From contig NZ_CP149822.1 in NCBI RefSeq assembly GCF_038396755.1, positions 1,488,001-1,552,000 of the forward strand: a stretch of DNA of 64,000 nucleotides, in the 5' to 3' direction. A program made the position numbers and the translations under genes. Of the stretch, positions 36,642 to 46,517 are shown one piece after another. Under the pieces are notes generated by a model, which saw only the letters and a list, made by a program, of their open reading frames with translations, searched no databases and was not told the origin of the DNA. Each line of letters begins with the position of its first letter. The stretch's first letter is position 1. The stretch is from Chitinophaga pollutisoli. GTDB taxonomy: Bacteria; Bacteroidota; Bacteroidia; Chitinophagales; Chitinophagaceae.

Positions 36642-37835
36642 TTAAACCCTTAATCCATCCTGGTTCATGGATGCTACCTCTTCCCTATTGTAGGTGAGCG
36701 CATACAGGGCAATACCGATCCCCGTGATGGCGAGGCCTGCGATGCAGACGCCGGTCCATTTGCCGATGCCCCACACCCAGAGGCCAATACCGGAGCCGAG
36801 GGAAGTGCCGAGGAAAGACGCGGTCATGAATACGGTATTCATCCGGTTGCGGGCTTCGGGCAGCAGTGCGTAGATGCGGGTTTGGTTGGAGACGTGAACA
36901 CCCTGAAGGCCGAGATCGAGCAGGACGATCCCGGCAACGATGCCAATGATCGATTGGCTGAATGCCCAGAAAATAAGATAGGAAATAAACACAAGCGAGA
37001 TACCGTAGCCGATGGCGATGCGCGGGTTCTTCTTATCCGCGATCCGCCCGACCAGCGGGGCGCCGAGCGCGCCCGTGGCGGCCGCCAGCCCGAGGAGCCC
37101 GATCACGTCGCTCCCGTAATTGTATGGCGGGTTACTCAACAGGAACACCGACGTGGTCCAGAACAATCCGAAAACTGCGAAACAGCAGGCGTTGATCACC
37201 GAAGCCTCCCGCAGCAAAGGCTGCTCTTTCATCAACCGCATCACTGACTGCATCAACTCGCCGTATGTCCCCGTAAAAGCAGGTCGGCTCTTCGGGAACG
37301 ACGCCACCATGAGCATCATCAGCGCGAAAGACAAACCGGCCGCTATCCAGAACATCCCGCGCCAGCCCAGGTGCTGCCCCACAAAACCGCTGATCGTGCG
37401 CGACAGCAAGATGCCGATAAGCAAGCCGCTCATAATCACCCCGATCACCTTGCCCCGCTTCGAAGGCTCCGCCAGTGACGCCGCCATGGGCAGGATCAGC
37501 TGCGGCACGATCGACGTAAAGCCAATAACGAATCCCGTGATCTTCAGCATCGTGATATTAAAAGAAAGCGCCGCCGCCGCGAGGGCCGCTACCGCGCATG
37601 CCGTCATCACGAGGATTTGGCCGCGCCGCTCCAGCTTGTCGCCCAGGGGAACGCAGAAAAGCAATCCCAGCGCATATCCGATCTGCGTGAAGAAAGTCAC
37701 CTGGCCCGCGTTGGACTCGGTAACGTTAAATTCCCGCGCAATAAGTACCAGCAAGGGTTGTGCATAATATATGTTCGCTACGATGAGGCCTGTGCAGATA
37801 GCCATGACCGCGATATTCCATTTGCTCAAAGACAT
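36642..37835 (-). CDS. MFS transporter
   Basis: A 397-residue inner-membrane protein with twelve hydrophobic segments of the major facilitator superfamily. It opens SKWNIAVMAICTGLIVANIYYAQPLLVLIAREF. The loop between helices 2 and 3 reads GDKLERRG, the typical MFS motif A. AIDKKN-like GRIADKKNPR marks the second half. It is most like sugar-phosphate or drug efflux MFS members, with no clear substrate. The ATG at 37835 fits the membrane topology; an upstream in-frame start adds 11 residues. Confidence 0.9.
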   Translation of the reverse strand: MSLSKWNIAVMAICTGLIVANIYYAQPLLVLIAREFNVTESNAGQVTFFTQIGYALGLLFCVPLGDKLERRGQILVMTACAVAALAAAALSFNITMLKITGFVIGFTSIVPQLILPMAASLAEPSKRGKVIGVIMSGLLIGILLSRTISGFVGQHLGWRGMFWIAAGLSFALMMLMVASFPKSRPAFTGTYGELMQSVMRLMKEQPLLREASVINACCFAVFGLFWTTSVFLLSNPPYNYGSDVIGLLGLAAATGALGAPLVGRIADKKNPRIAIGYGISLVFISYLIFWAFSQSIIGIVAGIVLLDLGLQGVHVSNQTRIYALLPEARNRMNTVFMTASFLGTSLGSGIGLWVWGIGKWTGVCIAGLAITGIGIALYALTYNREEVASMNQDGLRV

Positions 37836-37911
37836 GTTCCGTACATTCAGGCTGCAAAGGTACGGCATTCGCCGAAAGTGGCCGCGACGGTAAAATCCTT
37901 ACCTTTAAAGT

Positions 37912-39267
37912 ATGAGTTTCGAGAGCATATACCCCTACAACGGAGAACCCATCGCCAGCTATCCGGCGCATACGCCCGAACAGCTGCAGGACAAGCTGAA
38001 GGCCGGCCACCGCGCTTTCCATGCCCTTCGCCAGGCTGGCGTGAACCAGCGGTCGGAATGGATGAATAAAGTAGCGGAACTGCTGAAGTCGCAGGCTGAT
38101 CAGCACGCGGAACTGATTACCCGGGAAATGGGTAAAACACTCAAAGAAGCGAAGGCGGAAGTGTTGAAGTGCGCTTCTACCGCCGAATATTACGCCAACA
38201 ACATCGAAAGCTTCCTCCAGCCGCGGATCATCGAATCCGATGCGCGTAAAAGTTACGCCGCATTTGAACCGAAAGGCATCATACTCGCCATCATGCCCTG
38301 GAACTTCCCTTTCTGGCAGGTATTCCGCTTCGCGATACCCAACCTGCTGGCCGGAAATGCCGCTGTGCTCAAACACGCCAGCAACACCAGCGGTTGCGGG
38401 CTCGCCATCGAGCAGGTGTTCCTGGAAGCAGGCTTCCCGGAAGGTTCTTTTCAGGCTTTGCTGGTAGCTTCGAAAGACATTGAGTCCATCATAGCCGACG
38501 CCCGCGTGCAGGGCGTAACGCTCACCGGCAGTACTCCCGCCGGTATGAGCGTGGCGGCGCTGTCCGGAAAACACCTGAAGAAAACGGTATTGGAACTGGG
38601 CGGCAGCGATCCTTTCATCGTCCTGAAAGACGCGGACCTCAAAACGGCGGCCGCCACGGCGGTGAAAGCGCGGATGCAGAACGCCGGCCAATCCTGTATC
38701 GCCGCCAAACGCTGGATCGTGGAAAAGAGCATCGCGGAAGATTTCACACAACAGGTACAAAGCATTATTTCCTCCATGAAACAGGGCGATCCCTTCCTCC
38801 CGGAAACCGACCTCGGCCCCATGGCCCGCCCCGATCTCGCCAAAGAACTCAACGAACAATTGCAAAGCACCATCTGGCAAGGCGCCGAACTACTGGCGGG
38901 TGGCGAACAAAACAAGGCGAACTTCGCCGCCACATTGCTTTCCGGCGTTAAACCGGGTATGACGGCCTTCGACCAGGAAACCTTCGGCCCGCTGGCCGTC
39001 GTTATTACCGCCAACGATGAGCAGGACGCCATCCGGCTGGCGAATAATACTCCCTTCGGGCTGGGCTCCTCCATCTGGACCAAAGACCTTGAAAAAGCCG
39101 CGCGCCTGGCGCCTTTGATCGAAAGCGGCAACGTGTTCGTCAACGCCATGGTCCGTTCCGACGCGCGCCTGCCTTTCGGCGGCATCAAGCAGTCGGGTTA
39201 CGGGCGCGAGCTGTCCGTCGAGGGCGTTCATGAATTCCTCAATATTAAAACCGTTTACATCCAGTAA
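37912..39267 (+). CDS. NAD(P)-dependent succinate-semialdehyde dehydrogenase-type enzyme
   Basis: A 451-residue aldehyde dehydrogenase of the GabD/YneI type. The active site is built of the conserved asparagine (IMPWNFPFWQVFRF), the glutamate in LELGGSDPFIV and the nucleophilic cysteine in NAGQSCIAAKRWIV. SARKSY-like RKSYAAFEPKG precedes the cofactor region. It oxidises succinate semialdehyde or a related aldehyde in the cytoplasm. It is shorter than the long GabD form, which fits YneI-type enzymes. It is divergent from the MFS gene, with a 76-base gap. Confidence 0.93.
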   Translation: MSFESIYPYNGEPIASYPAHTPEQLQDKLKAGHRAFHALRQAGVNQRSEWMNKVAELLKSQADQHAELITREMGKTLKEAKAEVLKCASTAEYYANNIESFLQPRIIESDARKSYAAFEPKGIILAIMPWNFPFWQVFRFAIPNLLAGNAAVLKHASNTSGCGLAIEQVFLEAGFPEGSFQALLVASKDIESIIADARVQGVTLTGSTPAGMSVAALSGKHLKKTVLELGGSDPFIVLKDADLKTAAATAVKARMQNAGQSCIAAKRWIVEKSIAEDFTQQVQSIISSMKQGDPFLPETDLGPMARPDLAKELNEQLQSTIWQGAELLAGGEQNKANFAATLLSGVKPGMTAFDQETFGPLAVVITANDEQDAIRLANNTPFGLGSSIWTKDLEKAARLAPLIESGNVFVNAMVRSDARLPFGGIKQSGYGRELSVEGVHEFLNIKTVYIQ

Positions 39268-39272
39268 ATGCG

Positions 39273-40523
39273 TTATTTCCGGCGCACCGATTCCAGCGTG
39301 ACTTCCGCCGGAACGGCGTAGTCTTTCCAGCGTTTTTCCGCTTCCTCCGCCGTCATTTCCCCGTCGAAAGTCACGATACGATAGCGTTGCGCGTAGGTTT
39401 GCCCCGGCACAAGCGGCCAGGGCTTGTTTTTCGTGGGGCTAAAGTTTGCGAAAACCTGTCCATGCTGGTCGTTCTCCGGCCATACGCGAAGGGGTTGGGG
39501 GGAATTGAAGTTGTTGGGATCGGAAAGCACGAGCAGTCCGCCTTTGCCGCCTTTCAGCTCTCCCTGGATGATGAACCACCGCGCCACGGAGCCGTCGGCG
39601 TCCTTGCGGGTCTTTCCTTCGGAGGTGATGACTTTGCTGTTGGCGTTATTCCATTCTTCCGCGCCGCGTATCGCAAACCCGCCGCCATAGCGGTATTCGT
39701 TGAGGGTGATGGGAGCTGCGGATGCGCATTGGAGGGTGGAGTTATAATCCCAGGTGATATTTTCGTCGGGCTTGCCGTAAACGATTACTTCCAGTTCTTC
39801 GGACATGGCGGTGCGATCCGGGTTTCCGAGGACAACGTAATCCTGCACCTGCCGGAATCCGCCGAAAACCCTGCCATTCGAGCGGCGGTTGCGGGGCGAG
39901 GCTATAGGGCGCACGGTGCCGGAGCGTTTGGCCAGGTTCCAGAAATCCACTGTTTTACCTTCGAACTCTGTGTCGGTCCAGGGGCTCCAGATGCCGAGGT
40001 GGTGGTAATGGTCTTTGGGATGGATTTGGGTGAGCACTTTGCCGGAGGGCGTCCAAACGGGGTGGATGAAGCCTCCACGGCGGTAGGCGGTGTCCACGCC
40101 TGCCGGAGGTTCCATGGTTTCGGCGCGGTAGTGCAATGCCTTGAAGGATCCCGGGCTGATCGTATAGCCGCCGTCTTTCTCTTCAAAACTTACACCCTCT
40201 TCTGGATTGGCAGCGCGCCATACGCCGCGGATCTTTTCCCGGACGAGGTCGTATTGCCGCTCCGTATTTGCGGGTAAATCCCCTTCGAGGCGCCAGGTCA
40301 TGATGCCATCTTCCATTTGCGGAACGTAATTGACTTTCCGGCCGTTTTCCAGACCAACCAGTTTATACGTATAACCCGCTTCTGCCGCGAACGGCGTGCG
40401 AACGATGGAGTGATGCCGGTCTACGGCCCCCGCTTTTACGGTAACCCGGGCTACCACCTGTGCCAACGTGGAATGGCCGAAAAAGAGCGCAAGGCAACAT
40501 AGGACATAATACGGTTTTGCCAT
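39273..40523 (-). CDS. DUF6807/PmoA-like exported protein
   Basis: A 416-residue exported protein (signal MAKPYYVLCCLALFFGHSTLAQ). The pattern of the PmoA-like DUF6807 family is visible: FIHPVWTPSGKVLTQIHPKDHYHHLGIWSPW near 185, GKTVDFWNLAKRSG, and later GGFAIRGAEEWNNANSKV. The family is common in Bacteroidota and often near sugar catabolic genes, but has no proven activity. It ends convergently 6 bases from the semialdehyde dehydrogenase stop. Confidence 0.88.
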   Translation of the reverse strand: MAKPYYVLCCLALFFGHSTLAQVVARVTVKAGAVDRHHSIVRTPFAAEAGYTYKLVGLENGRKVNYVPQMEDGIMTWRLEGDLPANTERQYDLVREKIRGVWRAANPEEGVSFEEKDGGYTISPGSFKALHYRAETMEPPAGVDTAYRRGGFIHPVWTPSGKVLTQIHPKDHYHHLGIWSPWTDTEFEGKTVDFWNLAKRSGTVRPIASPRNRRSNGRVFGGFRQVQDYVVLGNPDRTAMSEELEVIVYGKPDENITWDYNSTLQCASAAPITLNEYRYGGGFAIRGAEEWNNANSKVITSEGKTRKDADGSVARWFIIQGELKGGKGGLLVLSDPNNFNSPQPLRVWPENDQHGQVFANFSPTKNKPWPLVPGQTYAQRYRIVTFDGEMTAEEAEKRWKDYAVPAEVTLESVRRK

Positions 40524-40628
40524 ATTATAAAATATTATTATAATATAAAATTACGCATTCCGGTTGATAATCGCAATAACTGGAATTAGTGTAAATTAGT
40601 GGTATTGAACCCCAAAACCCCATTCTCT

Positions 40629-42113
40629 ATGAAAAAGGATAAAATCATCGTATCCAACCGGAAAGCGCTGGAAGTAAAGTACGGCGCCAAACTCCCATCC
40701 ATCCTCCAGGACCTGGAAGATTTGAAAGCCGCCGACAAGGCCCGCGGACTCGACAGCGAGATCATCTTCCTCGACGACGCCAAAGCCATGAAAGGACATA
40801 AAATTACGGCGGTGAAGAACGCGGAAGATGCGCGGCAGAACAAACGCGCCATCGACGGGCTGTACAAGCTTTTCCAGCCGGATTACATCCTGATTGCCGG
40901 CGCGCAGGACGTTATTCCTTTCCAGCCGCTGAAAAATCTCATCCACAGTACAGACGACGAAGATGCCATTGTACCCAGCGACCTTCCCTACGCCTGCGAC
41001 AAGGCATGGTCGGAGGATCCCGGCAAATTCGTGAGCCCTACCCGCGTTGTGGGGCGGTTGCCAGACCTCCCCGGCGGGAAAGACCCGAAGTATTTCCGGT
41101 CGCTCGTCCGTGACGCGATTGCCAGCAAGCCCGGCAACCAGAAAGATTATCTGAATTACCTCAGCATTAGCGTATACGACTGGCGTCTTTCCACTGAGGA
41201 AAGCTGTAAGAATATCTTCGGCAACACCAAAAACCTGCACCTCTCTCCCACCAAAGGCCCCCGCTGGACGCCCACGCAGCTGAAAGCGAAAACACATTTT
41301 ATCAACTGCCACGGCGCGCTGGAAGACGGCAATTATTACGGGCAGAAAGGGAGCAGTTATCCCATCGCCCACACATCCGGCTGGCTGGAGAAAAAGCTCG
41401 CGAAAGGTACGATTGTGGCGGCGGAATGCTGTTACGGCGCGCAACTCTACGATCCGGCGATTACGGCTTCGGGGTATCCCAGCCTCGCTTCCCAATACCT
41501 GTTGCAACATGCGGTGGCGGTGGCGGGCAGTACCACGATTGCTTACGGTCCGGCCGAAGGCCAGGGACTGGCGGACCTTATCACGCAATTCTTCCTTATT
41601 AACGTGCTCCGCGGCGCATCTATCGGTCGCGCGTTCCTGGAAGCGCGCCAGCGTTTCCTCGACGAAATGGGCCCTACGCTGGATCCCTATGAGATCAAGA
41701 CGTTATCGCAGTTCTATTTGCTCGGTGATCCGTCGCTGGTGCCGGTAAATGTGCCTGCCAAAGCGCGGGAGGCGCGCGAGAACCGGCGCGAGGGGTTGCA
41801 GGCCAAGGGACTGATGCTCGGCCAGTTTCTCGCCGTGCCGAAGCCGGTGCCCGCGGCCACAGAGCCGGCAAATATCAAAGCATTTTTCAAGGCCCATAAG
41901 TTTTTGGGCAAAGTGACCAAGAAAGTATTCGTGACGGAAGGCGGCGCCGCACCCCTGGCCCGGGGCATCCAGGCGAAAGCGCTGGCCGCACCCGTGAAAT
42001 TTCACGTATATTCGACGTCGAAGTTTCACGGCAAATTCAAGGAAACCAACGTGTTGGTAGTCAAGGAAAGAGCCGGGCAGATTTTGGGAGAAAGAACATA
42101 TGTCAGAAGATAA
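40629..42113 (+). CDS. Cytosolic C25 (gingipain-family) clan CD cysteine peptidase
   Basis: A 494-residue protease-like protein without signal peptide. The gingipain-family lines are present: DYILIAGAQDVIPFQPL, AIVPSDLPYACDKAW and PTRVVGRLPDLPGG. The catalytic pair of clan CD is His228 in HFINCHGALED and Cys267 (or Cys268) in TIVAAECCYGAQL, about 40 residues apart as in caspases and gingipains. Secreted gingipains have signal and adhesin domains; these are missing, so this acts inside the cell. The C-terminal 120 residues (KAREARENRREG onward) are unassigned. The ATG at 40629 is preferred; an in-frame GTG at 40599 would add ten residues. Its stop overlaps a small downstream gene by 14 bases. 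Confidence 0.87.
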   Translation: MKKDKIIVSNRKALEVKYGAKLPSILQDLEDLKAADKARGLDSEIIFLDDAKAMKGHKITAVKNAEDARQNKRAIDGLYKLFQPDYILIAGAQDVIPFQPLKNLIHSTDDEDAIVPSDLPYACDKAWSEDPGKFVSPTRVVGRLPDLPGGKDPKYFRSLVRDAIASKPGNQKDYLNYLSISVYDWRLSTEESCKNIFGNTKNLHLSPTKGPRWTPTQLKAKTHFINCHGALEDGNYYGQKGSSYPIAHTSGWLEKKLAKGTIVAAECCYGAQLYDPAITASGYPSLASQYLLQHAVAVAGSTTIAYGPAEGQGLADLITQFFLINVLRGASIGRAFLEARQRFLDEMGPTLDPYEIKTLSQFYLLGDPSLVPVNVPAKAREARENRREGLQAKGLMLGQFLAVPKPVPAATEPANIKAFFKAHKFLGKVTKKVFVTEGGAAPLARGIQAKALAAPVKFHVYSTSKFHGKFKETNVLVVKERAGQILGERTYVRR

Positions 42114-42360
42114 ATCCATACCGCAACAAACCGTCAGGGGCCGGCTCACGCTGCGCACCTTCGCCAGAAATACAAAAAGCGAAAGCCTGGGCGTATACCT
42201 GGAAACGAGCGACGATTGTTTCCTGATACGCCCGGCTTCCGGAAATCCTTTTGAAAACCCGCTGGCCAGGCTGGCTGGCAAATGCATCGAAGCCACCGGC
42301 CGCCGAAGCTCCTACGTCTTCTTCGCTACCGAATGGCACGAAATCGCCGACCCAGATTGA
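42100..42360 (+). CDS. Small beta-rich protein coupled to the C25 peptidase
   Basis: An 86-residue protein whose start lies inside the last 14 bases of the peptidase gene in another frame, so the two are probably coupled in translation. It has no signal peptide. The sequence (VRGRLTLRTFARNTKSESLG, then LIRPASGNPFENP, LARLAGKCIEATGR) looks like a small beta-barrel of OB-like type. I recall similar short proteins beside unrelated enzymes in other bacteria, but cannot name a family. It may be an inhibitor, a sensor or a substrate of the protease. This is inference. Confidence 0.72.
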   Translation: MSEDKSIPQQTVRGRLTLRTFARNTKSESLGVYLETSDDCFLIRPASGNPFENPLARLAGKCIEATGRRSSYVFFATEWHEIADPD

Positions 42361-42452
42361 ATCCTGCCAACTAATCCTGTTATTCCCGCTCGTATAATCC
42401 TATGCAACTTTCGCCGCGCCCGCGTGTCTTTTAAGTAAACAAATCTGTCGCC

Positions 42453-42977
42453 ATGTTCCGCCATTCTAACTCCTGGACGACTGTTTGTTTACTTGCAGTG
42501 CTCTATTTGTGCGCTGAACCGCTGCAGGCAAACAGTCAGCAAACCAATCGCCTCATGCAGGAAAAAACCGCTGCATTGCCAGGCAAATATCACATCTCGT
42601 TCAAATCCTCCCTGGGCACGCTCCGTTACCTGTTGCAAATCGACAGTACAAACGGCATGTTCTTTTACGGGACGATGGAAAACGACCCGCGCTACAGTCC
42701 CAACCGCAGGGATTTCTGTCACATCAAAGGCATCGTTGCCCCGGGGAAGCGTTATGATTTTATCATGATGCCCGACCTGAAAAGCGGGTTGCCGTATGCG
42801 CTGCCATGCTATCCGCATGAGTGGCTGCTGAACAATAAAGTGTATTTCTCCATCCGTGAGAAAGGCATTATCGGCGGCTACATGGTAGTGCGCAACGACC
42901 GGGAAACGCCCAACTTCGCCTTCTCGGGCATGAAGCAGGCGCTGCCGCAGGATGGGTATCTGACAAAGAAGAATTAG
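42453..42977 (+). CDS. Exported hypothetical protein (174 residues)
   Basis: The N-terminus (SWTTVCLLAVLYLCAEPLQANS) is a signal peptide. The mature part of about 145 residues has no motif I can name; it contains KYHISFKSSLGTLRYLLQID and KAHIKG-like FCHIKGIVAPGKRYDF. Two cysteines lie in the mature part and might form a disulfide. It ends tail to tail with the epimerase gene, sharing four bases. The function is unknown. Confidence 0.7.
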   Translation: MFRHSNSWTTVCLLAVLYLCAEPLQANSQQTNRLMQEKTAALPGKYHISFKSSLGTLRYLLQIDSTNGMFFYGTMENDPRYSPNRRDFCHIKGIVAPGKRYDFIMMPDLKSGLPYALPCYPHEWLLNNKVYFSIREKGIIGGYMVVRNDRETPNFAFSGMKQALPQDGYLTKKN

Positions 42978-43993
42978 CGGGTACGGGTGAGCACAGCGCC
43001 CGTTCCGTTGCGGTCCGCATAATGGATCACACCGTTTTCGATACGAACGCCATCGGCGATATCCTCCGCGAGGAGGAGCGGGCCATCCATGTCTACATAA
43101 TCGAGGTATGGAAGGAGATGCGCAACGGCGGAAGTACCCACGGTGCTTTCGTTCATACTACCCGTCATGACCTTCATGCCGCGTTGTTTGGCTTCGAGGA
43201 TCATCCGCCGGGCGGGCGTAATGCCGCCGCATTTGGTGAGTTTTATGTTGATGCCATGAAAATAGCCGTGGCAGCGGGCCACGTCCTGTTCCACGATGCA
43301 GCTTTCGTCCGCGAAAATGGGAAGTACCGACTGCTCGAAAACTTTCTTCATACCCTCCCAATCCGCCGCGGGCATGGGTTGCTCGATAAATTCAACACCC
43401 AGGTGGCGGAAGGCTTCCGCATTCCGGAGGGTTTCATCTACCCCCCATGCGCAATTCGCATCCACCCTGAAAATGCTGTCAGTATGTTTCCGCAGCTCAC
43501 GGATGATGGCGATATCGTCTTTCGTTCCCAGTTTGATTTTATAAATCGGCCAGGGAAATTCCTGCAGCTTGCAGACCATATGTTCGACCGTATCGATCCC
43601 GATCGTGTAATCGGTCATGGGATTATCGGCCGGATCGAGATGCCATATTTCGTATAGCTTCTTACCGAGTTGTTGCGCGTAGAGATCGTGCGCGGCGAGA
43701 TCGATGGCGCAAAGCGCGAACATATTGTTTTTAAGCCGGGGGTACATTTCGTCCCAGAATGCCTCAGGCGTGTCGAGCGTATAGCTTTCGATGAAAGGGC
43801 GATGCGCGTTGATGGCGTCCATCAGCATGGGAACAGTGATGTTGTAATAGGAATTGTCGGCGGTTTCCCCGATACCGCTGAACCCGCTCTGGGCAAGCTT
43901 TGCCACGAGAAGTGGCTGCACGTCTTTGCTTTTCCGGGAGATGGTGAAAGTATGCCGGAATTTGAGTTCAAAGGGATATAATGTCAATTCCAT
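42974..43993 (-). CDS. L-Ala-D/L-Glu (dipeptide) epimerase
   Basis: A 339-residue member of the enolase superfamily, muconate lactonizing subgroup. The catalytic lysine pair is in YKIKLG and in INIKLTKCGG. The metal ligands lie in VDANCAWG, EQPMPAADW and FADESC. These are the hallmarks of dipeptide epimerases, which act on L-Ala-D-Glu from murein breakdown. It therefore fits functionally with the Mpl-type ligase at 4.6 kb, although the two are not linked. Other dipeptide specificities are common in Bacteroidota. Confidence 0.92.
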   Translation of the reverse strand: MELTLYPFELKFRHTFTISRKSKDVQPLLVAKLAQSGFSGIGETADNSYYNITVPMLMDAINAHRPFIESYTLDTPEAFWDEMYPRLKNNMFALCAIDLAAHDLYAQQLGKKLYEIWHLDPADNPMTDYTIGIDTVEHMVCKLQEFPWPIYKIKLGTKDDIAIIRELRKHTDSIFRVDANCAWGVDETLRNAEAFRHLGVEFIEQPMPAADWEGMKKVFEQSVLPIFADESCIVEQDVARCHGYFHGINIKLTKCGGITPARRMILEAKQRGMKVMTGSMNESTVGTSAVAHLLPYLDYVDMDGPLLLAEDIADGVRIENGVIHYADRNGTGAVLTRTR

Positions 43994-44111
43994 AGGCTAA
44001 ATATACGGCGGAAAGTTTCATTTTTTATGCATAATGAAAGGGGTGAAATAGCTGGAAAGTTGATGTGATTTCGATCACAACTGTTAAAGTCGCCCATTAA
44101 AATGCGGTTTA

Positions 44112-46517
44112 TCAGTCAGGCGAACCATGCATGCGGCCGGCTCCGTGGATAAGGGCGCGCATCTTGGTTTCGAGGGATGTTGCTTCCAGGAGGGATTCGA
44201 GGGTAAGGGGGATTCTGTAACCCCAGTTCCAGGGCTGAATAGAAGGGACGTTGATGCGTTCGTCGTCGGGATTCACGGGATGCGGGATGGAATCGTCGAG
44301 TGAAAGCCAGTCCTGCAGCTGCAGGATGCACCACATGGCCGGCGATAGGAGTTGCCGGCGTATGACCGGTTCTTTATCACCGGGGATTTCGCTGCGAAGG
44401 GTGCTCATATCATGGGTGGATGGTGTTACGACCGAGAGATAAGGCGCATCCGCGGGCGTTCTGCCGGGGTACCGTGGCATGCGGTCCACTTCGAGGCCAA
44501 GGATGCCCAGGCTGGCCATTACTTCGGGAACGCTGTGCGGGATGAGCCCGAGATCTTCTCCGCACACGAGCATGTTGGTAGCGCTGGTAAGTACAGGTAA
44601 CCTTTGCATGGCGGTTTTGCGCCAGAGCGCGTCGTGGCGGTGGTAGAAGAAATCATTGGACAGGTTGCGGAGGATATCTTGCTCTGCTGGCGGCAATGCC
44701 TGGAACGACAACGTATCGGCCATGTTGAACCTAGGATGGAACTGGTTTTCCTGAGGTTCGAGGAAAAGGACATTGGCGGCGAGTTGCCGGAGGCCGGCCT
44801 GGATGGAAGGATGAATGTCGCGGGATGCGGGGAGCGGTTTGATTCTGTAGAAACCTGGGGACTGGGGCTCCAGGTACTGCTGTTTTACACTTTCTGCGTC
44901 ACTTCCAAAAACAGCGGATACAACCGCATCCGTTATATAAGGCCGGCAATACCGTTCCCGCGAAAACGGGATCCCCGCCGCGACGAGCGCCGTTTCCGTA
45001 AAGGGGAACGCGGGATGGAAATAACCCAGTAATGCGCTGCCGGCGTCTTTCGGGACTTGCCACAGCCGGAAGAATCCCAGCACATGGTCGATCCGGATAG
45101 CGGAGAAGTATTGCGCCATGTGTTGCAACCGGCTCTTCCACCACACAAAGTGCTGCGCAGCCATTCGTTCCCATTGATAAGCCGGGAAGCCCCAGTTCTG
45201 ACCCTCGGCCGCAAACTCATCTGGCGGGGCGCCTGCCTGAACGGAAGTGTCGAACAAATCCGGCAATTCCTGTACATCCGCGCTTTGCGAAAACATCCCG
45301 ATCGGCAAATCCCCTTTCAGCGCAATCCCTTTATCCCGCAATTTACCTGCTGCATCCGCAAACTGGCGATGCAGCTGATATTGGACGTACCTATAATACC
45401 CCGGGTCTTCGCTATGATCCCGCCTGCAACAGAACCGGGTATATGCAGGCAACCAGTGATCCTGATTTGTCTCCCAAAGTTTGTAAGCATCGTCCGGAAC
45501 AAATTCCTGGTAAAAAGCGCGGAGGTACTGCTCTTTGACCGCCAGCGTGGTGTCGAAATCCATTTTCTCCTGGTCGAGCTGTTGCTGCAAGGTGGAATAT
45601 GTTTCCACCGTTCCCAGGCGGGGGAGATGAATATAAATTGGGTTCAGTGCGAAAGCGGAAACAGCGGCATAAGGATATGAATCGTGCCAGGTCCTCGTCC
45701 ATACCGTATCGTTGACCGGCAGCAGCTGTATCATCCGGAGCCCCACGTTGGCGGCCCATTCTCCCAGAAGGGGAAGATCGTTGAATTCGCCGCAGCCCAA
45801 TCCATTTTGTGTGCGCAGGGAATATACCGGCACGGCAACGCCCGCTCCTTTCCATGGCGCCCGCGGGAATCTGGCAAAACCGTCGTCGATAACGGCGCGG
45901 CCTTCCGAAAAGTAATTCCTGTTTTCACCTTGCTCCCATTGCCAGTCGTCGTCGCCGCCTGAGATGCAATATTTATAGGCAACCGCCGAGTTCACCGGCA
46001 GGTCAACATTGCAGGTAAACGTTCCGTCATCACCGGCTTCCATGCCTATGGCAAAATCGGGAGCCCAGTTGCCGAGGGCTTCCGTGCTTCCGAGGAGCCA
46101 TACACGCTTCTCCGGCGAAAGCAAAGGCACACGCACCCTGAATTGGTGCGTATTCGTGAGTACTTGCGTTCCCGTAGCCACACGGTTTTCTCCATGTTGA
46201 TCCCCGGCAAAAAATATCTCTGTAAACGGCGCCCTCATCCATGTCGCTTCCAGCGAACCCGGCCAAAGGAAGATATCGTACAAGGAAATGGCACTTACCC
46301 CGACCGGCAATTTCACTTCCCGTAAGTGCGTCTCTTCCAGGCATACGTCCGACTCCACACAATAAAGGTAGCGGATCGCCGCCCCATCGCACTCCAATGC
46401 GGTTGCCCACAATTCTGGTCCAGCATACTCCATCGGCTGGCGTTGCCCGTTATCCAGGCAAAGCACCAGTTGCTGCCCCCAAACGGAAGCAAAGCGGACG
46501 TAAAAGCGAAGGGTCAT
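44112..46517 (-). CDS. malQ: 4-alpha-glucanotransferase (GH77) with N-terminal starch-binding domains
   Basis: An 801-residue amylomaltase. The N-terminal 240 residues contain two CBM20-like starch-binding modules (the second around RVWLLGSTEALGNW). The GH77 catalytic domain follows with nucleophile Asp in IRIDHVLGFFRLW, acid/base Glu in CGEDLGLIP and stabilising Asp in TPSTHDMSTL. It disproportionates maltodextrins and is mainly cytoplasmic. Such tandem-CBM20 forms are usual in Bacteroidota and plants. I choose the ATG at 46517 (MTLRFYVRF); an open frame extends 50 codons further upstream, but it overlaps the toxin-like remnant and has no family match. Confidence 0.94.
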   Translation of the reverse strand: MTLRFYVRFASVWGQQLVLCLDNGQRQPMEYAGPELWATALECDGAAIRYLYCVESDVCLEETHLREVKLPVGVSAISLYDIFLWPGSLEATWMRAPFTEIFFAGDQHGENRVATGTQVLTNTHQFRVRVPLLSPEKRVWLLGSTEALGNWAPDFAIGMEAGDDGTFTCNVDLPVNSAVAYKYCISGGDDDWQWEQGENRNYFSEGRAVIDDGFARFPRAPWKGAGVAVPVYSLRTQNGLGCGEFNDLPLLGEWAANVGLRMIQLLPVNDTVWTRTWHDSYPYAAVSAFALNPIYIHLPRLGTVETYSTLQQQLDQEKMDFDTTLAVKEQYLRAFYQEFVPDDAYKLWETNQDHWLPAYTRFCCRRDHSEDPGYYRYVQYQLHRQFADAAGKLRDKGIALKGDLPIGMFSQSADVQELPDLFDTSVQAGAPPDEFAAEGQNWGFPAYQWERMAAQHFVWWKSRLQHMAQYFSAIRIDHVLGFFRLWQVPKDAGSALLGYFHPAFPFTETALVAAGIPFSRERYCRPYITDAVVSAVFGSDAESVKQQYLEPQSPGFYRIKPLPASRDIHPSIQAGLRQLAANVLFLEPQENQFHPRFNMADTLSFQALPPAEQDILRNLSNDFFYHRHDALWRKTAMQRLPVLTSATNMLVCGEDLGLIPHSVPEVMASLGILGLEVDRMPRYPGRTPADAPYLSVVTPSTHDMSTLRSEIPGDKEPVIRRQLLSPAMWCILQLQDWLSLDDSIPHPVNPDDERINVPSIQPWNWGYRIPLTLESLLEATSLETKMRALIHGAGRMHGSPD

